DNA from: Micromonospora chalcea
Lineage (GTDB): Bacteria; Actinomycetota; Actinomycetes; Mycobacteriales; Micromonosporaceae
DNA: 49,834 bases
Assembly (NCBI RefSeq): GCF_002926165.1
Contig: NZ_MAGP01000128.1
Location: 1-49,834 of the forward strand
Reading direction: 5' to 3'
Part shown: positions 15,997-23,306 of the stretch, piece after piece
How positions within the stretch are numbered: the first letter of the stretch is position 1
Layout of the letters: each line of letters starts with the position of its first letter
Notes under the pieces: model-generated
Told to the model about the DNA's origin: nothing
Seen by the model: the letters and a program-made list of their open reading frames with translations, nothing else
Databases searched by the model: none
Made by a program: the position numbers and the translations under genes

Positions 15997-17985
15997 TCAG
16001 TCCTCGTCGGACTTGCCGCCACTCATCCCCGACGAGATCAACTCCATCACCGAGGAGTCCTGGAGCGTGGTCACGTCGCCGAGCGACCGGTTCTCCGCCA
16101 CGTCCCGCAGCAACCGGCGCATGATCTTGCCGGAGCGGGTCTTCGGCAGCTCCGGCACCAGCATGATCTGCCGCGGCTTCGCGATCGGGCCGAGCGTCTT
16201 CGCCACGTGGTTGCGCAGCTCGGCGATGAGCTGCTCGCCCGCGTCGCCGGCGGTCTCCGCGGTGCCGCGCGGGATGGCGAACGCGACGATCGCCTGCCCG
16301 GTGGTCGGGTCGGTCGCGCCGACCACCGCCGCCTCCGCCACCGACGGGTGGCTGACCAGCGCCGACTCCACCTCCGTGGTGGAGATGTTGTGGCCGGACA
16401 CCAGCATCACGTCGTCCACCCGGCCGAGCAGCCAGATGTGCCCGTCGTCGTCCTTCTTCGCGCCGTCACCGGCGAAGTAGACCCACTCGTCGCCGATGTT
16501 GGCGCCCGCGCCGAACCGCGACCAGTACGTCTCCAGGAAGCGGTTGTCGTCGCCCCACACCGTCCGCAGCATCGACGGCCACGGCTCCTTCAGCACCAGG
16601 TAACCGCCGCCGCCGTTCGGCACCGACTCACCCTGGTCGTCCACCACGTCGGCGACGATGCCGGGCAGCGGGCCCATCGCCGAGCCGGGCTTCGCCTCGG
16701 TCACACCGGGCAGCGGCGAGATCATGATGGCGCCGGTCTCGGTCTGCCACCAGGTGTCCACCACCGGCAGCTCACCGCGGCCGACGTGCTGCCGGTACCA
16801 GATCCACGCCTCCGGGTTGATCGGCTCACCGACGCTGCCGAGCAGACGCAGCGACGACAGGTCGTAGCCGGCCGGGATGTCCTCGCCCCACTTCATCATG
16901 GTGCGGATCAGCGTCGGCGCCGTGTACAGGATGGTCACCTTGTACTTGTCGACGATCTCCCAGAACCGGCCCTTGTGCGGGGTGTCCGGCGTGCCCTCGT
17001 ACATGACCTGGGTGGCGCCGTTGGAGAGCGGGCCGTACACGATGTAGGAGTGCCCGGTCACCCAGCCGATGTCGGCCGTGCACCAGTAGACGTCCGACTC
17101 CGGCTTCAGGTCGAACACCGCGTGCGTGGTGTACGACGCCTGGGTCAGGTAGCCGCCGGTGGTGTGCAGGATGCCCTTCGGCCGGGCCGTCGTGCCGCTG
17201 GTGTAGAGGATGAACAGCGGGTGCTCGGCGTCGAACGGCTGCGCCTCGTGCTCCGGCGCCGCCGTCTCCACCGTCTCGTGCCACCAGTGGTCCCTGCCCG
17301 ACCAGGCGACCTCCTCACCGGTACGCCGCACCACCAGCACGTGCTCCACCGACGGGCACTTCGCCACCGCCTCGTCCACGGTCGGCTTGAGCGCCGACGG
17401 CTTGCCCCGCCGGTACCCGCCGTCCGCGGTGATCACCACCTTGGCGCTGGCGTCCTGAATCCGGTTGGTGAGCGCGTCGGCGGAGAAGCCGCCGAACACC
17501 ACGCTGTGCGTGGCGCCGATCCGGGCGCAGGCGAGCATCGCCACCGCGGCCTCCGGGATCATCGGCATGTAGATCGCCACCCGGTCACCGGCGGTCACGC
17601 CCAGCTCGGTCAGCGCGTTCGCCGCCTGGCAGGTGAGCCGGTGCAGGTCGGCGTAGGTGACGGTGCGGGTGTCGCCCGGCTCGCCCTCCCAGTGGATCGC
17701 CACCTTGTCGCCGAGGCCCGCCTCGACGTGCCGGTCCAGGCAGTTGTACGCCACGTTCAGCGTGCCCCCGGTGAACCACTTCGCGAACGGGGCGTTCGAC
17801 CAGTCGAGCACCTGCTCCCACGGCTGGGCCCAGGCCAGCCGGCCGGCCTGACGCGCCCAGAAGGCCAGCCGGTCACCGGCCGCCTCCTCGTACGCCTCGG
17901 CGGTCACGTTGGCGTTCGCGGCGAGTTCAGCCGGCGGCGGGAACTGGCGCGTCTCGTTCAGCAAGTTGGCCAATGCCTCGCTCAT
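15997..17985 (-). CDS. acs: Acetyl-CoA synthetase (acetate-CoA ligase)
   Basis: A 662-residue ANL-superfamily enzyme, the usual length for Acs. Visible motifs include the N-terminal cap (WFTGGTLNVAYNCLDRH), phosphate loop YTSGTTARPKG (about 258-268), VDTWWQTETG of the acetate/adenylate pocket, YFAGDGAKKDDDGH and the hinge LLGRVDDVMLVSGH. The C-terminal catalytic lysine is K620 in PKTRSGKIMRR, the residue that is reversibly acetylated in Acs proteins. It activates acetate via acetyl-AMP to acetyl-CoA in the cytoplasm. The ATG is preceded by GAAGGAG. It is a single gene, ended by a strong hairpin. Confidence 0.97.
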   Translation of the reverse strand: MSEALANLLNETRQFPPPAELAANANVTAEAYEEAAGDRLAFWARQAGRLAWAQPWEQVLDWSNAPFAKWFTGGTLNVAYNCLDRHVEAGLGDKVAIHWEGEPGDTRTVTYADLHRLTCQAANALTELGVTAGDRVAIYMPMIPEAAVAMLACARIGATHSVVFGGFSADALTNRIQDASAKVVITADGGYRRGKPSALKPTVDEAVAKCPSVEHVLVVRRTGEEVAWSGRDHWWHETVETAAPEHEAQPFDAEHPLFILYTSGTTARPKGILHTTGGYLTQASYTTHAVFDLKPESDVYWCTADIGWVTGHSYIVYGPLSNGATQVMYEGTPDTPHKGRFWEIVDKYKVTILYTAPTLIRTMMKWGEDIPAGYDLSSLRLLGSVGEPINPEAWIWYRQHVGRGELPVVDTWWQTETGAIMISPLPGVTEAKPGSAMGPLPGIVADVVDDQGESVPNGGGGYLVLKEPWPSMLRTVWGDDNRFLETYWSRFGAGANIGDEWVYFAGDGAKKDDDGHIWLLGRVDDVMLVSGHNISTTEVESALVSHPSVAEAAVVGATDPTTGQAIVAFAIPRGTAETAGDAGEQLIAELRNHVAKTLGPIAKPRQIMLVPELPKTRSGKIMRRLLRDVAENRSLGDVTTLQDSSVMELISSGMSGGKSDED

Positions 17986-18110
17986 GCGGTGACTCCTTCG
18001 TCGCGTGACCTGCGTCTCCTACTCCGGGGAAGGTTAGTCCCGCCGTACCCCGGTCGCGACCGCCCGGCCCCGCACCGCGCGCCCAGCGGCCCTCCCCTCG
18101 CGCCGAGGTG

Positions 18111-18163
18111 TAAGGAAGGGCCCCTTGTTAACGCCTCCGGTAGAGGAAGGGACCCTTATTAAC
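18111..18163. repeat. Paired GGAAGGG...CCTT..TTAAC repeat
   Basis: Two copies of an about 22-base unit: TAAGGAAGGGCCCCTTGTTAAC at 18111-18132 with its core AAGGAAGGGCCCCTT, and a variant TAGAGGAAGGGACCCTTATTAAC at 18141-18163. Each unit is itself partly palindromic (AAGGG/CCCTT). They lie in the 222-base divergent gap between acs and the Fic-like gene. From memory, related sequences recur in Micromonospora intergenic DNA. Confidence 0.6.
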
Positions 18164-18207
18164 AACCCCGGGCATGGGGGGAGCCCGGCGGTCGCTAGCG
18201 TGACGGG

Positions 18208-18954
18208 GTGACCACCGATCCGCTCGCCCCGCTGCTCGCGCTCGCCGACGTCGCCCCCGCCGTCGAGCAGGCCCGCGAGCGGGTCGACCTGGCCCACCGG
18301 CACCGCGCGCTGCGCCGCCAGGGCGGCCAGGTCGCCGCCGAGGTCAGCCTCCGCTCCGCCGTGGCCAGCGCCGCGCTGGAGGGCCGCGTCCACGACCGCG
18401 AGGAGGTACGCGCCGGCACCGTCACCGACCCGGTGATGCAGGGCGCGCTACGGGTGGCCGGAGCGCTGCCCGGGCTCAGCGACCTCTGGCCCAAGGCGCC
18501 CCGGCAGGTGCTGGCCCGGCTGCACGTGCTCGCCGCCCGCGACGTGGTGACCGAGGAGGAGTTGGGCCGGCCGGTCGCCGACCCGGTGGTCGCGGCCCGC
18601 CTCGACGGCCTGGCCGCCCTGGTCGCCGGCGGCACCAAGGTGCCACCGCTGGTGGTGGCCGCCGTCGTACACGGCGAGCTGCTGAACCTGCGCCCCTTCC
18701 CGGGCCCGTCCGGGGTGGTGGCCCGCGCCGCCGCCCGGCTGGTGCTGATCTCCACCGGGTTCGACCCCCGCGGGCTGGTCGCTGTCGACGTCGGTCACCG
18801 CGAGCGCGAACCGGAGTACGTGGGCGCGGCCGGCGCGTTCGCCACCGGCACGCCCGACGGCCTGCGCTCCTGGCTGCGGCACTACATGTCGGCTGTCGAG
18901 GTCGGCGCCGACCAGATCACGGTGATCGGCGACGAGATCCTCGCCGCGTCCTGA
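18208..18954 (+). CDS. Fic-fold protein with degenerate active site
   Basis: A 248-residue protein. Residues 162-173 (RPFPGPSGVVAR) line up position for position with the Fic motif HxFx(D/E)GNGRxxR, but the catalytic His, the Asp/Glu, the Asn and the first Arg are replaced; only Phe, one Gly and the last Arg remain. Residues 54-59 (SAALEG) match the Fic inhibitory motif (S/T)xxxE(G/N). The fold is inferred from this and from the flanking helices. AMP transfer activity is therefore unlikely. A TAGCGT hexamer six bases before the GTG suggests a leaderless mRNA. It converges on the HAD phosphatase gene with an 11-base gap. Confidence 0.8.
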   Translation: MTTDPLAPLLALADVAPAVEQARERVDLAHRHRALRRQGGQVAAEVSLRSAVASAALEGRVHDREEVRAGTVTDPVMQGALRVAGALPGLSDLWPKAPRQVLARLHVLAARDVVTEEELGRPVADPVVAARLDGLAALVAGGTKVPPLVVAAVVHGELLNLRPFPGPSGVVARAAARLVLISTGFDPRGLVAVDVGHREREPEYVGAAGAFATGTPDGLRSWLRHYMSAVEVGADQITVIGDEILAAS

Positions 18955-18965
18955 GGTCGCGGGTG

Positions 18966-19772
18966 TCAGGCGGTCGGCGCGGCGGTGCGGGTGCGGCGGT
19001 GCCGGCCGTACCAGGCGATGCCGATGGCCACGCCGACTCCGACACCGAGCGCCGCGGCCGCGACCGGCACGGCCGGCCGCTCACGCAGGCGGCGGCCCAG
19101 CGGAATCGGGTGCCGGAACTCCAGCACCGGCCACGAGTTCTCCACCGCCAGCTTGCGCAGCGCCCGGTCCGGGTTGACCACCGTCGGGTGCCCCACGCAC
19201 TCCAGCAGCGGCCGATCCGAGTACGAGTCTGAGTACGCGTACGAGTCGCTGAGGTCGTAGTCGCGTTCCAGGGCCAGCTCGCTGACCGCCTCGACCTTGC
19301 TCGGACCGGCGGCGTAGAACTCGACCTCACCGCTGTAGCGGCCGTCCACCACACCCATCCGGGTGGCGATCACGTCGGTGATCCCGAGCAGCTCACCGAT
19401 CGGCCGGACCATCTCGTCACCCGACGCGGAAACCAGCACCACGTCCCGGCCGGCGGCCTGGTGCTCCTCGATGAGGGCGGCCGCCTCGGCGTACACATAG
19501 GGGTTGATCAGTTCGTGCAGCGTCTCCGCGACGATCTGGCGGACCTGTTCCACCGGCCAGCCCTTGCAGAGGGTGGCCAGGTAGTCCCGCGTGCGGGCCA
19601 TGGTCTGCTCGTCGGTGCCGCCCAGCCGGAACATCAACTGCGCGTACGCCGACTTGACCACGTCACGCCGAGTGATCAGCCCGTCCCGGTAGAACGGCCG
19701 ACCGAATGCCAGTGCGCTTGACTTGGCGATGACGGTCTTGTCGAGATCGAAGAAAGCGGCGCTGCGGCCCAC
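18966..19772 (-). CDS. HAD-IB family phosphatase (SerB-like) with C-terminal membrane helix
   Basis: A 268-residue protein with HAD motifs: FFDLDKTVI (motif I, nucleophile Asp) near the N-terminus, VVLVSASGDE (motif II) and an Asp-rich SYAYSDSYSD (motif IV). A C-terminal hydrophobic helix followed by WYGRHRRTR could anchor it to the membrane. It probably dephosphorylates a small molecule; the phosphoserine-phosphatase-like branch is large and substrate is unknown. The GTG start is chosen because TAGACT (19781-19786) lies eight bases upstream, giving a leaderless or nearly leaderless mRNA; an in-frame ATG at 19823 without a ribosome binding site is the alternative (285 residues). The adjacent 6C RNA and tad operon repeat the M. 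tuberculosis Rv3661 neighbourhood. Confidence 0.85.
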   Translation of the reverse strand: MGRSAAFFDLDKTVIAKSSALAFGRPFYRDGLITRRDVVKSAYAQLMFRLGGTDEQTMARTRDYLATLCKGWPVEQVRQIVAETLHELINPYVYAEAAALIEEHQAAGRDVVLVSASGDEMVRPIGELLGITDVIATRMGVVDGRYSGEVEFYAAGPSKVEAVSELALERDYDLSDSYAYSDSYSDRPLLECVGHPTVVNPDRALRKLAVENSWPVLEFRHPIPLGRRLRERPAVPVAAAALGVGVGVAIGIAWYGRHRRTRTAAPTA

Positions 19773-19910
19773 GGCGCGAAAGTCTAGCCCGACAGCGGCG
19801 CGGAGGCGTCCGCCCAGGGTCATGGAAGTGGATGAGCACCCGCAGGAGTGACGGCGGTCACATCTGATGTGCAAGAAATTAGCTTTGCGTGGACTGAACA
19901 CCACTCGACG

Positions 19911-19916
19911 TATAAG
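19911..19916 (+). promoter_or_regulatory. Candidate -10 of the 6C RNA
   Basis: TATAAG, an unusually AT-rich hexamer for this genome, stands about 60 bases before the first stem-loop of the 6C RNA. TTGCGT, 20 bases upstream, is a possible but over-spaced -35. Transcription would start near 19923. Confidence 0.45.
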
Positions 19917-19922
19917 GGTCGG

Positions 19923-20079
19923 CTGCGGCATGCTTGTCCTCGCGACGGGAGTTCACATTCCCGACGCCGCAGGCCTCGGCGGTTGCACCCCCCGTAACCG
20001 CTGAGTCGGTTCGGCTCGACCCCCCCGGAGCCGAACCACAAGACGACCCCCGTCTCCCCCCGACGGGGGTCGTCCCTTT
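19923..20079 (+). ncRNA. Actinobacterial 6C RNA
   Basis: Three successive stem-loops whose loops present runs of at least six cytosines: stem 19978-20002 (loop ACCCCCC), stem 20008-20037 (a 10-base-pair GGTTCGGCTC/GAGCCGAACC helix with seven Cs in the loop) and a 13-base-pair terminator stem 20042-20074 (loop TCCCCCC) followed by CCTTTG. C-rich loops on paired hairpins define the 6C RNA class. In M. tuberculosis the 6C RNA (B11) lies between the ssd gene and the HAD phosphatase gene; the same two genes flank it here, with two extra genes inserted. It is thought to act on mRNAs through its C-rich loops. The 5' end is estimated from the TATAAG hexamer. Confidence 0.88.
20042..20074 (+). terminator. 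Terminator stem of the 6C RNA
   Basis: GACGACCCCCGTC pairs with GACGGGGGTCGTC over 13 base pairs with loop TCCCCCC, then CCTTTG. It is the last of the three C-looped hairpins and doubles as the transcription terminator. Confidence 0.8.
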
Positions 20080-20172
20080 GCGCTGCGAGCGCTCCGCCGC
20101 AGGTCACAGCCCCTCCTGGCGTCATCGAGCGCGCTTTCTCCCGGGTATGCCGTAGCCGAAGTCAGCAGATCG

Positions 20173-21177
20173 TCAGCAGGCACCACGAAGGCAGCCAGGA
20201 CGCGGGCTGCGTAGTCGTCCTGAGGCGGGTTCGGCGACGGCCTCGGCGATGCGGGTGAGCCAATGCAGGTCGTTGGCCCGGGACTCCGGACTGGCCCCGG
20301 GCCTCAGGATGCTGCGAAGGAACTCGGCGGCATCGTCGAGGTGCCGCTCGCCGCGGTAGTAACTCAGCAACCTTTGATCCGGCTCGACCGGGCCGTAGCC
20401 CCGCCGGAAGAGCTCGGCCCGGCGCGCGTCGGCCGGGTGGTCGCCGAAGTCCCGGCTGTAGACGAACATCAGGTCCCGCTCGCGCGGCGCGAACATCGGC
20501 GCGTCCCAGTCCACGACGTGTAGCGGACCGTCGCCGTCGGCGATCAGGTTGCCCGGGTGGATGTCGGCGTGGGCGATGACGTGCCGAGCGCGCGTGACAC
20601 CGGACGCAAGCTCATCCACCGTGTCCGCCAATCGGTGCAGCGCGGTGCCGTACCGTTTCCAGAACGCGCCGAGGGCGTCGCTCGCCGCGGCCTGATCGCC
20701 GAGCGTTCGCAGCCGCTCGCCCGCGGTCGACCGGTAGGTCTCCACCGGCAGGACGGCGGCGAGTTCGGCGCTCGGCGTGACCTGGTGCAGCCGGCCCAGG
20801 AACTCGCCGTACCCGATCCACTGGCGGTCGGTGAGACCGCGAGCCCACAGACTGCCGCCCTCATGGAACGGGTAGAGCAGCAGCCGGTAGCCCTCGAAGC
20901 CGTGTACGGCGCCGCCGTCCGGCAGGTCGATCGGCGCGACGACCTGCCGGAGGCCCTGCGCGCGAAGGAAACCGGGAAGCGCGACAGCAGCCCGGGTGAA
21001 CTCGCCGCGGCGCAACTTCAGGAAGTACCGCGCACCGCCGGTCGTGTCCACCCGGTACGCCCAGGCGTTCCCGTCGAGCCCCACCGGCAGGAACACGAGG
21101 TCGGCGACGCTCAGGGCCCAGGCGGCGGCCACCTCGGCGGCCAGCAGCGGCTCGTCGACGCCAGGTCTGTCGATCAC
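20173..21177 (-). CDS. Aminoglycoside phosphotransferase (APH) family kinase
   Basis: A 334-residue protein-kinase-like enzyme. Key residues are the ATP-binding lysine K54 (YFLKLRRG), the catalytic loop H203-A-D-I-H-P-G-N210 and the metal-binding V-D223-W-D segment. The sequence LLLYPFHEGGSLWARGLTDRQW recalls the spectinomycin phosphotransferase APH(9) branch. It could phosphorylate an aminoglycoside/aminocyclitol or another hydroxylated metabolite; chromosomal APH-like genes in actinomycetes are often not resistance genes. It starts at GTG without a clear ribosome binding site. Together with the VHL-like gene upstream on the same strand it interrupts the otherwise conserved 6C RNA-ssd junction. 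Confidence 0.85.
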   Translation of the reverse strand: MIDRPGVDEPLLAAEVAAAWALSVADLVFLPVGLDGNAWAYRVDTTGGARYFLKLRRGEFTRAAVALPGFLRAQGLRQVVAPIDLPDGGAVHGFEGYRLLLYPFHEGGSLWARGLTDRQWIGYGEFLGRLHQVTPSAELAAVLPVETYRSTAGERLRTLGDQAAASDALGAFWKRYGTALHRLADTVDELASGVTRARHVIAHADIHPGNLIADGDGPLHVVDWDAPMFAPRERDLMFVYSRDFGDHPADARRAELFRRGYGPVEPDQRLLSYYRGERHLDDAAEFLRSILRPGASPESRANDLHWLTRIAEAVAEPASGRLRSPRPGCLRGAC

Positions 21178-21228
21178 GGCCGGAGCGTCGCAGCCGGGGT
21201 CCCGGCCGGCAAGCGAGTTGTGGTCGGG

Positions 21229-21945
21229 TCAGCGAATCACCGCGCGCGAGGTGTGCCTGGCCGGCTCGAAACACACCAGCGCTCCGCCGCGCTCGTCGGT
21301 GACCACCCAGGGATGACCGACGTACGTCTGCTGCCGGTAGGACTGCCCAGGCTCGAGCAGCGCGTACCGCTGGCGCCGGCCCTCGTAGTTGAGCCAGTAG
21401 ACGGCGACGCGCTCCCGCCGGGTGTTGACGAAGTCGATGAACGTCTCCGGCCCGCCGCCGTGTGAACGCAGCCTCCGTTCGTGTGTCGGCGACAGCGGTC
21501 TGAGCTCGTCGGGCCCGGCGACAGGCGGTTTCGAAGACCTGGAACGGGAGGGCTTCGGCGACGCCGGCTGACTGGTCGGAGCGGCGGCCCGGCTCGGAGC
21601 GGCCGCCCGGCTCGGCTCGGCCGTCCGGGTGGGCAGGACGGAGCGGCTGGAGAGCGACACCGGCGGCGGCGACCAGGACGCCTCCGGTGGTTCCGCGGCC
21701 CCCTTGGACAGCGCCGGGGATGCCAGGATCGCCTGCCCCTCGATCGGCGGTGGAAGGTCGGGGCGGCGGGGCGTCGCGAAGGCGCTGACGATGCTGGCGA
21801 GCACCACTACCACGAGTCCGACCGCGATCGCGGCGAGCGCTGCCGGTGACGGATCGCGCAGCCAGGCCTCGCCGCCGGTCGGTCCGTCGGGCAGCGCGTG
21901 GCGCGGAGGTGGGGGAATCGCGAGGGGGTGCGATGAATCGGTCAT
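21229..21945 (-). CDS. Membrane-anchored VHL beta-domain protein
   Basis: A 238-residue protein: short N-terminal tail, one transmembrane helix (about 34-57), a Ser/Pro/Ala-rich linker (60-160) and a C-terminal domain (about 168-230) that matches the beta-domain of the von Hippel-Lindau protein (VYWLNYEG, EPGQSYRQQTYVGHPWVVTD). Residues equivalent to the VHL hydroxyproline pocket W88, Y98, H115 and W117 appear conserved as W184, Y194, H211 and W213; Ser111 is Thr207. Topology suggests the domain lies outside the membrane. Bacterial VHL-like domains are known, but their ligands are not. It stands 51 bases upstream of the APH-like gene and diverges from the tad operon. Confidence 0.82.
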   Translation of the reverse strand: MTDSSHPLAIPPPPRHALPDGPTGGEAWLRDPSPAALAAIAVGLVVVVLASIVSAFATPRRPDLPPPIEGQAILASPALSKGAAEPPEASWSPPPVSLSSRSVLPTRTAEPSRAAAPSRAAAPTSQPASPKPSRSRSSKPPVAGPDELRPLSPTHERRLRSHGGGPETFIDFVNTRRERVAVYWLNYEGRRQRYALLEPGQSYRQQTYVGHPWVVTDERGGALVCFEPARHTSRAVIR

Positions 21946-22202
21946 GGCCTCGAATCCGCAAAGCCGGTGCCGTCCATGGAGCGGCGAGGGGTCCCCGATT
22001 ATCCGTTACTGATCATCCCCGTAGTCAATGGCTGACCGTGCGTTCGCTGCTCAACCCTCGCGCCACATAGCAGATCCACTCCTCCGCCGAGGTCTGTCCA
22101 CATCGCGTTCCGCCGTCCACAGGGGAGTCCACATCTCCCATATTCGGCTCATCGGCCGGGCAGGCTGCCGGGCACGTCCGAGTCCGACCGAGGGAGACAG
22201 CC
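21946..22202. promoter_or_regulatory. Divergent regulatory region with clustered GTCCACA motifs
   Basis: A 257-base gap between the VHL-like gene and the ssd-tad operon. On the plus strand three DnaA-box-like nonamers ending GTCCACA occur within 40 bases: CTGTCCACA (22094-22102), CCGTCCACA (22113-22121) and GAGTCCACA (22125-22133). They may bind DnaA or another regulator. No confident -35/-10 pair was seen. Confidence 0.4.
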
Positions 22203-23306
22203 ATGCCGCCCCGCACTCCGCTCCCGCCGTACCGTCGCCTGCCTCTGCTCGTCACCTCCGACGGCGACCTTCTCGACGAGCTGTTGCGACTCGCGGCCGC
22301 CGGTGGCACCGAGGTCGAACTGGCCGCCGACCCGGCGGCCGCCCGGGCCCGCTGGGCGCCGGCGCCGCTGGTCCTCATCGGCGCCGACCAGGCGGCGGCC
22401 TGCCTGCGGGCACGCCTTCCCCGCCGCGCCCGCACGGTCCTGGTCGGTCGCTCCGGAGAACTCGATCCGGGTACGGAGTTGGCCGAGCTGATCGGCGCGG
22501 AGCACGTCGCGACACTGCCGGCGGCCGAGCCCTGGCTGATCGACCGGTTCGCCGAATGCGGGGCCGGCCCGGCGGGTCCGCCGTCGGGGCGGGTGGTGGC
22601 GGTGCTCGGCGGGCGGGGCGGCGCCGGGGCCAGCGTGCTCGCCGGCGGGCTCGCCGTCACCGCGGCCCGGTCACGCCTGCGCACGCTGCTTGTGGACGCC
22701 GACCCGCTCGGCGGAGGCCTCGATCTCGTACTCGGGTGGGAGCAGCTCGACGGGTTGCGCTGGCCCGAGTTGGCCGGTACGGACGGGCGCGTCGACCCGC
22801 CGTCGCTGGTCCGCGCGCTGCCCAGCCGAGGCGACCTGGTGGTGCTCTCCTGGGATCGCGGGGACCTGCGGCACCTGCCGGCCGAGGCGATGGCCGCCAC
22901 TGTCGACGCCGGCCGTCGCGGGCGGGACCTGGGGGTGCTCGACCTGCCCCGGCACCTCGACGACGCGGCGGTGATCGCGCTCCAGGCCGCCGACCGCGCG
23001 CTGCTCGTCGTACCGGCCGAGCTGCGGGCGGCAGCCGCGGCGGCCCGGGTCGCCGCCCTCGCCGCGCCACACTGCGTCGACCTGTCGGTGATCGTGCGCG
23101 GCCCAGCGCCCGGCCGGCTCCGCGCGGCCGAGGTGTCCCGGGCGCTGGGCCTGCCGCTCGCCGGCACGCTGCGGCCCGAGCCGGGGCTGTGCCGAGGACT
23201 GGAGCGGGGCGAGGCGCCGGGCGCGAGCGGCAAGGGCCCACTCGCCGTACTGTGCCAGCGGCTCGTGGACGAGCTGGTCGGGTCGTCGGCGGCGGGTGCG
23301 GCATGA
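22203..23306 (+). CDS. ssd: Septum-site-determining / CpaE-like ATPase-fold protein of the tad operon
   Basis: A 367-residue protein of the ParA/MinD/CpaE superfamily. An N-terminal receiver-like region (about 1-120) precedes an ATPase-like domain whose deviant Walker A reads GGRGGAGAS near residues 134-142; both lysines of KGGxGKT are lost, so ATP turnover is doubtful. LLVDADPLGGGLDLVLG follows as the switch I region. It corresponds to Rv3660c (Ssd) of M. tuberculosis, which lies in the same place before a tad operon and was linked to septation; a CpaE role in positioning the pilus machine is equally likely. ATG follows GGGAGACAG. Its stop overlaps the tadA start (ATGA). Confidence 0.85.
   Translation: MPPRTPLPPYRRLPLLVTSDGDLLDELLRLAAAGGTEVELAADPAAARARWAPAPLVLIGADQAAACLRARLPRRARTVLVGRSGELDPGTELAELIGAEHVATLPAAEPWLIDRFAECGAGPAGPPSGRVVAVLGGRGGAGASVLAGGLAVTAARSRLRTLLVDADPLGGGLDLVLGWEQLDGLRWPELAGTDGRVDPPSLVRALPSRGDLVVLSWDRGDLRHLPAEAMAATVDAGRRGRDLGVLDLPRHLDDAAVIALQAADRALLVVPAELRAAAAAARVAALAAPHCVDLSVIVRGPAPGRLRAAEVSRALGLPLAGTLRPEPGLCRGLERGEAPGASGKGPLAVLCQRLVDELVGSSAAGAA

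Noticed and set aside
15889..18162. Plus-strand open frame of about 750 codons opposite acs
   Set aside because: Shadow of acetyl-CoA synthetase; no ribosome binding site, no domain.
20173..21177. APH-like kinase as an acquired antibiotic-resistance gene
   Set aside because: No flanking mobile element, integron or composition break is visible; APH-fold kinases are common resident genes in actinomycetes.
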